Positions 20,081 to 32,169 of a DNA stretch of 64,000 nt are shown here, one piece after another. This DNA comes from Liolophura sinensis. Its lineage: Eukaryota; Mollusca; Polyplacophora; Chitonida; Chitonidae. How positions within the stretch are numbered: position 1 is the first letter of the stretch; each line of letters begins with the position of its first letter. The notes beneath the pieces were generated by a model. The model had not been told where the DNA came from. It worked only from the letters and a program-made list of their open reading frames with translations, and searched no databases. The position numbers were made by a program, and so were the translations under genes. The stretch spans positions 91,319,805-91,383,804 of the forward strand of contig NC_088295.1 in the NCBI RefSeq assembly GCF_032854445.1. The letters are read 5' to 3'.

Positions 20081-21120
20081 GTGCGAATAGTACAAAGGTC
20101 TTGTCGTGCATGATGGCCCATGGAGAAAGCGGTTGTTTTATTTTGGTATTTAGGTATAAGATCATATGTCGCTATATTTAGCCGAAGTTTACAAATTAAT
20201 ATAATTACATGTAACTAATCACACTATGTGATTGTGCTGTTGGTGGCCATTTGTTCCTAAACGAAGAACAGAACAGAACACTCTATTTCATTCTTTTCGA
20301 CAGGGATGTTTCAATGGTTTACAGCAGTAGCCTGATATAAATATATTTGCGGAAGTAAAAGTCTGACTGATTTTGATTACCGGAATACAAGTGGTTAATC
20401 AGGATACTACTACATGGATATCTTGGTGGATATGCTGTCTTAAAACTGAAATGTTTCTTGAGCACGGCGTAAAACACCAATCAAATAAATAAATATTTAA
20501 CTTCAATACAGTAAAATCTGACATTATAGGAGTAATGGAGGAGAGAAAACATTTATAATGTTAGGATAACGATTTCTTAAGTGTTGGAAGTTTGACACTT
20601 TATACCATGCTTAGAAAACTAATACTATCTGCTGCCAAATTAACAAAAATAGGTGTTGTCTTCTGCATTGTAAATGATAAAAATTCTCTAATCTGACATT
20701 ATGGTACAACTTAGTACCATAAACAACCAATACGTGGTGTAACATTTCAAGCAGTTGAACCGCATATATTTCCCACATAGTATTTAGCATGATGTAGCAT
20801 ACTCACACATTTTAACCTCTGCGTTTTAAGAAAGTGGCATTATACATTGTGCAATGATGAAATGTGAGCTTTGTCTATATAGCAACGCGTATACATGTGC
20901 ATAAACAATGTAAGTGTACTCCAGCTCTGTATTATTAGTATATTCAATGTATGTTCATGTCACCTATCCTGCTAATGGGCTCATGTGGATCAGGCGTAAA
21001 TAAAACAACGCAACACAAATCTTTTTCTTCAAAATTGTATGTAACCTACCTAAGATAGCAGAAAATATATAGTGGAAATGCAGTGATGTTTTGCGTGTGT
21101 TTTCTCTGTCAGAGTGGACA
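20081..21120. other. Unique sequence, no gene seen
   Basis: AT-rich sequence with no convincing exon. A short SINE tail lies at about 20455-20500 (gcgtaaaacaccaatcaaat then (aaat)n). No conserved protein motif was recognised on either strand. Confidence 0.6.
20455..20500 (+). repeat. SINE 3' tail fragment
   Basis: About 45 bases matching only the tail of the SINE family (cacggcgtaaaacaccaatc) followed by (aaat)n. Confidence 0.7.
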
Positions 21121-21124
21121 TGAT

Positions 21125-22745
21125 TTGCCACATGTCTAACAAACCATGGTCCATGTTTTGTGACATTATTCTTTCTAAAAGAACACCGGTACACTTCATG
21201 GTTTGGAATAGGCCCATGTCTAACAAACCATGGTCCGTGTTTTGTAACATTATTCTTTCTAAAAGAACACCGGTACACTTCATGGTTTGGAGTAGGCCCA
21301 TGTCTAACAAACCATGGTCCATGTTTTGTGACATTATTCTTTCTAAAAGAACACCGGTACACTTCATGGTTTGGAATAGGCCCATGTCTAACAAACCATG
21401 GTCCGTGTTTTGTGACATTATTCTTTCTAAAAGAACACCGGTACACTTCATGGTTTGGAATAGGCCCATGTCTAACAAACCATGGTCCGTGTTTTGTGAC
21501 ATTATTCTTTCTAAAAGAACACCGGTACACTTCATGGTTTGGAATAGGCCCATGTCGAACAAACCATGGTCCATGTTTTGTGACATTATTCTTTCTAAAA
21601 GAACACCGGTACACTTCATGGTTTGGAATAGGCCCATGTCTAACAAACCATGGTCCGTGTTTTGTAACATTATTCTTTCTAAAAGAACACCGGTACACTT
21701 CATGGTTTGGAGTAGGCCCATGTCTAACAAACCATGGTCCATGTTTTGTGACATTATTCTTTCTAAAAGAACACCGGTACACTTCATGGTTTGGAATAGG
21801 CCCATGTCTAACAAACCATGGTCCGTGTTTTGTGACATTATTCTTTCTAAAAGAACACCGGTACACTTGATGGTTTGGAATAGGCCCATGTCTAACAAAC
21901 CATGGTCCGTGTTTTGTGACATTATTCTTTCTAAAAGAACACCGGTACACTTCATGGTTTGGAATAGGCCCATGTCGAACAAACCATGGTCCATGTTTTG
22001 TGACATTATTCTTTCTAAAAGAACACCGGTACACTTCATGGTTTGGAATAGGCCCATGTCGAACAAACCATGGTCCATGTTTTGTGACATTATTCTTTCT
22101 AAAAGAACACCGGTACACTTCATGGTTTGGAATAGACCCATGTCTAACAAACCATGGTTTATGATTTGTGACATTATTCTTTCTAAAAGAACACCGGTAC
22201 ACTTCATGGTTTGGAATAGGCCCATGTCTAACAAACCATGGTCCGTGTTTTGTGACATTATTCTCTCTGATAGAACACCGGCGTGCGTGACGGTTTGGTA
22301 TAGACATATGTCTAGTAAACCATGGTTTATGATTTGTGACATTATTCTCTCTGATAGAACACCGGCGTGCGTGACGGTTTGGTATAGACATATGTCTAGT
22401 AAACCATGGTTTATGATTTGTGACATTATTCTCTCTGATAGAACACCGGCGTGCGTGACGGTTTGGAATAAGCCAGTGTCACAGAACATGGTTCATGATT
22501 TGTGACATTATGCTCTATGAGAGAACACCAATATGCGTCAGTGCTTGGAATAGCCCCTAGTATAATAGAATATGGTCCATGATTTATGACATCGTTCTGT
22601 CTGGCCCCGTATGCGTCACGGTTTTGGGTTTCCCCATGTTTAATAGACAATAATCCATGATTTGGGACATTGTTCTGGCTAATAGAACACTGGGACATTA
22701 CTTCACGCCTGCCAGAACAACGGGGCATCATTTAGCATGTCTGAT
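21125..22745. repeat. 84-bp satellite array, about 16 regular copies plus decayed edge
   Basis: Regular units with acattattctttctaaaaga, acaccggtacacttcatggt and acaaaccatggtccatg repeat from 21125 to about 22500. Because 84 is a multiple of three and the unit lacks stops in several frames, both strands show open frames of 460-480 codons; these have no start context or known homology and are treated as by-products. The last copies (22260-22500) form a second subtype with gatagaacaccggcgtgcgt, and 22500-22745 is a decayed edge leading into the next satellite. Confidence 0.95.
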
Positions 22746-25700
22746 GGAACAGCTGAACATCACCTAGCGCTGGAGATATTCACATGTCTTATGGGACAAC
22801 GGGGCAATACTTAGGGCTAAAGATATTCGCATGTCTGATAGAACAGCGAGGCATCGTTTAGCACGGGGGATATTCACATGTATGACAGGACACGGGGGAT
22901 ATTCACATGTATGACAGAACAACGGGGCATCACCTAGCACTGGAGATATTCGCATGTCTTATGGGACAACGGGGCAATATTTAGGGCTGAGGATATTGGT
23001 ATGTCTGATAGAACAGCAAGGCATCGTTTAGCAAGGGGGATATTCACATGTATGACCGGACACGGGGGATATTCACATGTATGACAGGACACGGGGGATA
23101 TTCACATGTATGACAGAACAACGGGGCATCACCTAGCACTGGAGATATTCGCATGTCTTATGGGACAACGGGGCAATATTTAGGGCTGAGGATATTGGTA
23201 TGTCTGATAGAACAGCAAGGCATCGTTTAGCAAGGGGGATATTCACATGTATGACCGGACACGGGGGATATTCACATGTATGACAGGACACGGGGGATAT
23301 TCACATGTATGACAGAACAACGGTGCATCACCTAGCGCTGGAGATATTCGCATGTCTTATGGGACAACGGGGCTATACTTAGGGCTAAGGATATTGGCAT
23401 GTCTGACAGAACAGTGAGGCATCGTTTAGCACGGGGGATATTCACATGTATGACCGGACACGGGGGATATTCACATGTATGACAGAACAACGGGGCATCA
23501 CCTAGCGCTGGAGATATTCGCATGTCTTATGGGACAACGGGGCAATACTTAGGGCTGAGGATAATTGCATGTCTGATAGAACAGCGAGGCATCGTTTAGC
23601 ACGGGGGATATTCAAATGTATGACAGGACACGGGGAATATTCACATGTATGACAGAACAACGGGGCATCACCTAGCGCTGGAGACATTCGCATGTCTTAT
23701 GGGACAACGGGGCAATACTTAGGGCTGAGAATAATTGCATGTCTGATAGAACAGCGAGGCATCGTTTAGCACGGGGGATATTCACATGTATGACAGGACA
23801 CGGGGAATATTCACATGTATGACAGAACAACGGGGCATCACCTAGCGCTGGAGATATTCGCATGTCTTATGGGACAATGGGGCAATACTTAGGGCTGAGG
23901 ATATTGGCATGTCTGATAGAACAGCGAGGCATCATTTAGCAAGGGGGATATTCACATGTATGACCGGACACGGGGGATATTCACATGTATGACAGAAGAA
24001 CGGGGCATCACCTAGCACTGGAGATATTCGCATGTCTTATGGGACAACGGGGCAATACTTAGGGCTGAGGATATTGGCATGTCTGATAGAACAGCGAGGC
24101 ATCGTTAGCACGGGGGATATTCACATGTATGACAGGACACGGGGGATATTCACGTGTATGACAAAACAACGGGGCATCACCTAGCGCTGGAGACATTCGC
24201 ATGTCTTATGGGACAACGGGGCAATACTTAGGGCTGAGGATATTGGCATGTCTGATAGAACAACGGGGTATCACCTAGCGCTGGAGACATTCGCATGTCT
24301 TATGGGACAACGGGGCAATACTTAGGGCTGAGGATATTGGCATGTCTGATAGAACAATGGGGCATCACTTAGCGCTGGAGATATTCGCATGTCTTAGGGG
24401 ACAACGGTTTTGGGTTTCCCCATGTTTAATAGACAATAATCCATGATTTGGGACATTGTTCTGGCTGATAGAACACTGGGACATTACTTCACGCCTGCCA
24501 GAACAACGGGGCATCATTTAGCATGTCTGATGGAACAGCTGGGCATCACCTAGCGCTGGAGATATTCACATGTCTTATGGGACAACGGGGCAATACTTAG
24601 GGCTAAAGATATTCGCATGTCTGATAGAACAGCGAGGCATCGTTTAGCACGGGGGATATTCACATGTATGACAGGACACGGGGGATATTCACATGTATGA
24701 CAGAACAACGGGGCATCACCTAGCACTGGAGATATTCGCATGTCTTATGGGACAACGGGGCAATATTTAGGGCTGAGGATATTGGTATGTCTGATAGAAC
24801 AGCAAGGCATCGTTTAGCAAGGGGGATATTCACATGTATGACCGGACACGGGGGATATTCACATGTATGACAGGACACGGGGGATATTCACATGTATGAC
24901 AGAACAACGGTGCATCACCTAGCGCTGGAGATATTCGCATGTCTTATGGGACAACGGGGCTATACTTAGGGCTAAGGATATTGGCATGTCTGACAGAACA
25001 GTGAGGCATCGTTTAGCACGGGGGATATTCACATGTATGACCGGACACGGGGGATATTCACATGTATGACAGAACAACGGGGCATCACCTAGCGCTGGAG
25101 ATATTCGCATGTCTTATGGGACAACGGGGCAATACTTAGGGCTGAGGATAATTGCATGTCTGATAGAACAGCGAGGCATCGTTTAGCACGGGGGATATTC
25201 AAATGTATGACAGGACACGGGGAATATTCACATGTATGACAGAACAACGGGGCATCCCCTAGCGCTGGAGACATTCGCATGTCTTATGGGACAACGGGGC
25301 AATACTTAGGGCTGAGAATAATTGCATGTCTGATAGAACAGCGAGGCATCGTTTAGCACGGGGGATATTCACATGTATGACAGGACACGGGGAATATTCA
25401 CATGTATGACAGAACAACGGGGCATCACCTAGCGCTGGAGATATTCGCATGTCTTATGGGACAACGGGGCAATACTTAGGGCTGAGGATATTGGCATGTC
25501 TGATAGAACAACGGGGCATCACCTAGCGCTGGAGATATTCGCATGTCTTATGGGACAATGGGGCAATACTTAGGGCTGAGGATATTGGCATGTCTGATAG
25601 AACAGCGAGGCATCATTTAGCAAGGGGGATATTCACATGTATGACCGGACACGGGGGATATTCACATGTATGACAGAAGAACGGGGCATCACCTAGCACT

Positions 25701-27060
25701 GGAGATATTCGCATGTCTTATGGGACAACGGGGCAATACTTAGGGCTGAGGATATTGGCATGTCTGATAGAACAGCGAGGCATCGTTTAGCACGGGGGAT
25801 ATTCACATGTATGACAGGACACGGGGGATATTCACGTGTATGACAAAACAACGGGGCATCACCTAGCGCTGGAGACATTCGCATGTCTTATGGGACAACG
25901 GGGCAATACTTAGGGCTGAGGATATTGGCATGTCTGATAGAACAACGGGGTATCACCTAGCGCTGGAGACATTCGCATGTCTTATGGGACAACGGGGCAA
26001 TACTTAGGGCTGAGGATATTGGCATGTCTGATAGAACAATGGGGCATCACTTAGCGCTGGAGATATTCGCATGTCTTAGGGGACAACGGGGCAATACTTA
26101 GGGCTAAGGATATTGGCATGTCTGATAGAACAGCGAGGCATCGCTTAGCACGGGGGATATTCACATGTATGACAGGGCACGGGGGATTTTTTTTTTTTTT
26201 TTTTTTTTTGATTGGTGTTTTACGCCGTACTCAAGAATATTTCACTTATACCACGGCGGCCAGCATTATGGTGGGCGGAAACCGGGCAGAGCCCGGGGGA
26301 AACCCACGACTATCAGCAGGTTGCTGGCAGACCTTCCCACATACGGCTGGAGAGGAAGCCGGCTGGACTTGAACTCACAGCGACCGCATTGGTGAGAGAC
26401 TCCTGGGTCATTACGCTGCGCTAGCGCGCTAACCAACCAAGACACGGGGGATATTCACATGTATGACAGAACAACGGGGCATCACCTAGCGCTGGAGATA
26501 TTCGCATGTCTTATGGGACAATGGGGCAATACTTAGGGCTGAGGATATTGGCATGTCTGATAGAACAGCGAGGCATCATTTAGCAAGGGGGATATTCACA
26601 TGTATGACCGGACACGGGGGATATTCACATGTATGACAGAACAACGGGGCATCAACTAGCGCTGGAGATATTCGCATGTCTTATGGGACAACGGGGCAAT
26701 ACTTAGGGCTGAGGATATTGGTATGTCTGATAGAACAGCGAGGCATCGTTTAGCACGGGGGATATTCACATGTATGACCGGACACAGGGGATATTCACAT
26801 GTATGACCGGACACGGGGGATATTCACATGTATGACAAAACAACGGTGCATCACCTAGCGCTGGAGATATTCGCATGTCTTATGGGACAACGGGGCAATA
26901 TTTAGGGCTGAGGATAGTCGCATGTCTGATAGAGTAGCAAGGCATTACTAAGTGCTAGGAACATTTGTATGATTGATAGAACAGCGGGGCATTACTTAGC
27001 GCTGGGAATATTGACACGCCTTATAGAACAATGGGGTATCACCAAGACATGAGACTCAGT
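22745..27060. repeat. 170-bp satellite array with large internal duplication and a SINE insertion
   Basis: Units near 170 bp contain gggggatattcacatgtatg, catcacctagcgctggagat and gacaacggggcaatacttag. An internal marker (gttttgggtttccccatg) occurs at about 22621 and again at about 24407, so a block of roughly 1.6-1.8 kb has been copied in tandem. A SINE interrupts the array at 26182-26440. The motif tctgatagaaca is shared with the neighbouring 84-bp satellite subtype, suggesting common origin. Confidence 0.94.
26182..26440 (-). repeat. tRNA-derived SINE, near full length, inside the 170-bp satellite
   Basis: Left end is a poly-T run (the A-rich tail reversed). The body is ttacgccgtactcaagaata. 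The right end, read on the minus strand, carries a tRNA-like head with an A-box-like TTGGTTAGCGCGCTAGCGC and a B-box-like GAGTTCAAGTCC. Satellite sequence (cacgggggat) resumes on both sides. Confidence 0.92.
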
Positions 27061-28384
27061 GACCTGAGACACAATTTTTCTTTATGAAACATGGCCAACA
27101 TCAGCGCCTCTTTTCCGTGGGAGGCAATTAGGTTGAAATATCCATAGCATCCGTTATTGTCATTTTTGTCACCACACTTAAAATACACATACTGGAGTTC
27201 AAACTAGCTATAACACAAGAAGTTCGGAGGACCCAGCTCGTAGGGTGGGGGGTGGGGGGCACTTGTGTGGAATGAACTCTGATAACAGGCTACTGTGGCA
27301 GGGCTGGGGCCATGAACTTATCGCCCCAGCCACTATAAGGCACTGAGCTGGAACCAGCAATTCTGTTTGTGTACACGTTCAGCCTGAAAGCTCACAATTC
27401 ACGACTATTACAAGGCATTCTGAGCAAACTTCTGCAAACGTGCCTTACCATTCACAGCTATGCTTTGTGTGGATAATAGTTTCAGCATGAATGCTTCGTC
27501 CCTACATTCAATTTCAACAAGTGAAAGAAAGTAAAAGTAAGTTGTGAGAATCTGTCAATGAAAAAGCTTTTCTTTGTGCATGGCTGAATGTGGTTTTCAA
27601 AGTCCCAAAACGTGTTAAATGTGGATCAAATCGGTGGACAGAAAACCTACTGTCGCGAACTGATTGCTGAAGTTTGTCAGATTATTAGATCTGCTGCAAA
27701 ATGTTCAATACTTCACTTCGGTGTCTATATAAAGTTTTATCACAACTTTTCATCTCCAAGGTGACAATCAAAGACCTATACTTGTTACATCATACGATAA
27801 CAGATGAAAAAGGGGGCGTTAAGGGATGCACTTGCCAAAGTATTTTCTCAGCATGTCGAACATAATTTGTCAAAAGTGGCCTTAAGCATACCATATACAT
27901 GTTATGTGTTTATACCTAGATTACGTGGCCTCTTTTGCTCGGAATTAGTATTGGATTCAATATGCAGCATGTAAATAACTGACATTGAGTATAACACATA
28001 ACAATTACCAGAGCATATGCTTGTTACCGTTTTATTTAAATGTTTCATTAAAATGCTTTTTCCATAAAAAAAATATATATATATATATTTGTTAAAATAT
28101 ATACAATAACACATTTGCGCAGCAGTACCATCCAGTAGCGTTCACGTTGAACCCCAGAACTGGACAGGCGGAAACGACAATATTCAGAAAATTCAATATA
28201 TTGCGCAGAATAGTTGGTGAATAACGTTAAATGTGCCTATTGTTTCTGTATGACTTTCATACACATTTACACAACACACCATTGTTCCAACTAACTATAC
28301 GATCCTCATCCTGAATTTCTTGCCTGTGTCAAACTTCTAATGTGAAAAGCATAACTATTTGGGATTTGTGAGACTTTCCCAAGC
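27061..28384. other. Unique sequence, no gene seen
   Basis: No exon, RNA gene or transposon protein recognised. Short G-run near 27245 and an AT run near 28070. Confidence 0.55.
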
Positions 28385-29220
28385 CGGAGGAAGGTCCCTT
28401 CTTTTACATCAATCACTTTCATCGCCATTTAACTGTACCTTCTCCACATCAAATTGCACACACTGTAAGATAACTGCCCCTCCTCTGCATTAATCAGCGC
28501 ACATCGCGAGTTAACTGTCCATTCTCCACGTCATTCTGCGCACCACGCGAGATAATCGCCTCTCGTTTACATCAATCACCACACAAATCACGATAAATCA
28601 GTCCCTCCTCTCCATCAGTCACAGCATATCGTGAGATAATCACTCCTCCCCTACATCAATCACCGCGCATTACAAGACAATCACCCCTCCTCTAAATCAA
28701 TCACCACACAAATGACGATAAAACTGTCCCTAATCTACACCAATCACCGCATATCGCCCCTCCTCTAAATCAATCACCACACAAATGACGATAAAACTGT
28801 CCCTCCTCTACATCAATCACCGCATATCGTCACTCCTCTAAATTGATCACCACACAAATGACGATAAAACTGTCCCTCCTCTACATCAATCAGCACATAT
28901 CGCGAGATAATCATCCCTCTTCTAAATCAATTGGCACACATCGCCAGTAAATTGTCCATCCTGTACATCAATCACGCTCTTTGCGAGATAATCACCCCTC
29001 CTCTACATCAATTTGCACACATCGCGAGAGAAATGCCTTTCCTGTACATCGATTACCGCAAATTGCCAGATAATCGCCCCTCTCCCCCCCCTCCAACCAC
29101 CTCAATCTGCACACATCGAGATATCATCGCCCCTCCCCTACATCAATCTGCACACATCGCGAGATAATCCCCTTTCCTCTAAATCAATCGACACACATCG
29201 CGAGATAATCGCCCCACTAC
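28385..29220. repeat. Minisatellite, about 40-bp unit
   Basis: About 20 diverged units containing ctctacatcaatcaccgc, acatcgcgagataatc and cgcccctcct. Subtypes with acaaatgacgataaaactgt are interleaved in the middle. Confidence 0.92.
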
Positions 29221-29294
29221 GTCGCCAGCGAAAGCTTCCTGCTTCCTGCTCTACACTTATTCTCTCCCATGAATACACATTTTTACATATTCAG

Positions 29295-29738
29295 GGTTTG
29301 ACGTCTGGGTAAAGGCCGGAGCTACATTTCCTCCTCAGCTGACAGGTCCTCACATCTCTGGAGTTGCGTTTCATCTCCCCACATCCATGAAGCACCCGAG
29401 CTATACAAGATAGTTGTTGTACACGACGGCGTGACAATCCAAACTGCCCCGATCGTTCCAGCAATGTGCGTCGATGGGACGTTGTCGTGGTCGATCGTGA
29501 ACACTGGGTCTTCCAAAGTCACGAGCATGCGTTTGTTTTACATAACAGTGAAGATATGTATCTCCACATGCAGTAAGTTATGAAAATTCATAACGCGTCG
29601 TGATCGTGACATTGTTCGGACGGAATCAGAATCCCGACTAAGATCTTATTTTTTAATCCTGTGTTCTTCTTTATTCTCACAGGCTGGGCGAGGGAGTGAA
29701 CTGCTTTGTTTTGAAGTGGAGAATCACCACTCGTATAG
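29295..29738. other. Unassigned segment with open frames and splice-like signals
   Basis: Less AT-rich than its flanks. A possible exon end at 29572 (CATGCA/GTAAGT) and a second segment 29683-29738 (acceptor ttctcacag, donor ATAG/GTGACT) would join in one frame as EDMYLHMQ then LGEGVNCFVLKWRI. No single frame is open across the whole first segment, and a minus-strand frame is open too. I recognise no family; it could be a pseudogene or chance. Confidence 0.25.
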
Positions 29739-30221
29739 GTGACTGCCACTGGAGGTACAGATCAGTCCATACGACTTCATATTGTACTTCGTGACATGGG
29801 ACAAAGACCTACGGTATTACACATCGCCAACTGACTATGAAAAATGCACAATTTTGCATAGTCTCAATCTGTGGGCAATCTCTTGAAAATTTTAGACATT
29901 TACACAAACATACAAATTTGGCAAGAAATATAATCGTAAACTAACTGAATATTGTATATAAAAATAAGTAGGCAAATACTGCTATTTAGATTGATTTTAT
30001 ACCCTGCGATAGAGAGTGTCAACATTCCCCGAGTATTTACAGAAATTACCACATAGCATTCTGCAGTAATAATAATCACAAACGTCTGAAATTTGACGTT
30101 CACTGGTAACTATGAGTGTGGCAAAAAACCAGATGCATCACTAACTTAAGACGACCTCTGTTCAGGTGAGCCCGCTTCATTCGGCTGAACAAACGCAAGG
30201 ATAGAGACCAAAGAGCAATTA

Positions 30222-31215
30222 TACAGACGGAAGGGCAAACACACAGACTGAGGAGCAAACATACAGACTGAAGAGCAAACACACAGACTGAGGAGCAAAC
30301 ATACAGACTGAGGAGCAAACACACAAACTGAGGAGCAAACATACAGACTGAGGAGCAAACACACAGACTGAGGAGCAAACATACAGACTGAAGAGCAAGC
30401 ACACAGACTGAGGAGCAAACATACAGACTGAGGAGCAAACATACAGACTGAAGAGCAAACATACAGACTGAAGAGCAAACATACAGGTTGAGGAGCAAAC
30501 ATACAGGTTGAGGAGCAAACATACATGCCGAAGAGCAAATATACAGACTGAATTTATTTATTTATTTGATTGGTGTTTTACGCCGCACTCAAGAATATTT
30601 CACTTATACCACGGCGGCCAGCATTATGATGGGTGGAAACCGGGCAGAGCCCGGGGTAAACTCATGACCTTCCGCAGGCTGCTGGCAGACCTTCCCACGT
30701 ACGGTCGGAGAGGAAGCCATCATGAGCTGGACTTGAACTCACAGCGACCGCATTGGTGAGAGACTGCTGGGCCATCAAGCTGTGCTAGCGCGCTAACCAA
30801 CCATACAGACTGAAGAGCAAGAATACAGACTGAGGAGCAAACATACAGACTGAGGAGCACGCATACTGACCGAAAAGCAAACATAGAGACTGAAGAGCAA
30901 GCATACAGACTAAAGAGCAAGCATGCAGACTGGAGAGTAAACATACAGACTGAAGAGCAAGCATACAGACTGAGGAGAAAGCATACTGACTGAAGAGTAA
31001 ACATACAGACAGAAGAGCAAACATGCAGGCCGAGGAGCAAACATGCAGACTGAGGAGCAAGCATACTGACTGGAAAGTAAACATACAAACTGGGCAGCAC
31101 GCATACAGTCTGAAGAACAAGCATAAAGGCTAAAGAGCAAACAAATAGACTGAAGAGCAAGCATAAAGACTAAAGAGCAAGCATACAGACTGAAGAGAAA
31201 GCATACTGACTGTAG
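30222..31215. repeat. 20-bp minisatellite interrupted by a SINE
   Basis: Units gcaaacatacagactgaaga (with gaagagcaag variants) repeat from 30222 to 30552 and again from about 30803 to 31215. Open frames on the minus strand reflect the repeat, not a gene. Confidence 0.94.
30553..30802 (-). repeat. tRNA-derived SINE, near full length, inside the 20-bp minisatellite
   Basis: Starts tttatttatttatttgattg and ends with the reversed tRNA-like head (gtgctagcgcgctaaccaac). The flanks on both sides are atacagactgaa, which may be target duplication or simply neighbouring repeat units. Confidence 0.92.
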
Positions 31216-31978
31216 CTGTAAGTAAGCCGGCGAAAGTTCGGGTATATAGTAACAGGTTATTACAAGCCCTAAAAGTAAGCATCCAGAATTGTACATGTAT
31301 ATATAATAGTTACAGAACCGTATTTACACACATGCACTTGGAATGAACAGATGATCCACGATTGATATTACATGTACCTCCCAGGAAAAATCCGGAGTGA
31401 CTAGCAACATTTGCCAAGAATAACATCAGGAAGAATATATAGAAAACCTTTACTTAAAACATCAGGATCAAGATATTCAAATCACAAACACATACAATTA
31501 TATAGATAAAAATAACATTGATATTTGTGTCAAAGTTACCAATTTGATCAATCGGGCTCCTATAGGACGTAAAATACGCAAATGTATGAATAAAAAATAT
31601 TAGTATTAAAGAGAAAAGGAATCGAAGATAATTGTTGAATGAGATATGCATGCCATTGGTAAACTGGGTCATTAGTGCTGTATATTCAATCAGCATGCTA
31701 GTTTATAGCGCACCCAAGCGTGAGTAACACAGCTGCTTTACCCGGGCAACTCCTATCTCCCAAAACGATTTCTTTTCCCTTTAATCCATTTCCGTGTTGA
31801 TAAAAACAAATTCGTACCAGATATAATGATTCAAACCTTAGGACCAAGAGTCTGTCAATGTTATCTGGACAAATACCAGAAACACCATGTTCTTGCAATG
31901 ACAGAAAGTTCGCTTAGAACTGGGGAGGTTCTGCTCCCAGCTATTCAGACAATAATGTCATCTTTGGGTTTGGAATTC
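31216..31978. other. Downstream region of the claudin-like gene, nothing else seen
   Basis: Unique AT-rich sequence that would contain the 3' untranslated region of the minus-strand gene. I saw no clear polyadenylation signal on the minus strand. Confidence 0.5.
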
Positions 31979-32169
31979 TCAATAGCCGGTGTGGTAATCT
32001 CGCCTACTCAGGAAGTAGTACAATATGGTGGAAATAAGGCAGGTGCCCGTGGATCCAACGGCCACCCAAAATGACCAGCCCATGACGAGCCCATCCCCCG
32101 ACGGCCGGGCCTGTAACTTCACGTAAGTCTCCGCCCAAAACAAGGCTACGGCGGCAACCAACAGTAGGA
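31979..32169 (-). CDS. Claudin-like gene exon 3 with stop
   Basis: Strong acceptor TTCTTTCTTTCAG; enters in phase 1; stop TGA at 31981-31979. Encodes the rest of helix 3 (LLLVAAVALFWAE), the second extracellular loop, helix 4 and a short cytosolic tail SRRDYHTGY. Confidence 0.88.

Noticed and set aside
20964-22505. Open frames of 460-479 codons on both strands as genes
   Set aside because: They arise from an 84-bp tandem repeat without stops, overlap each other on opposite strands, and show no domain or splice context.
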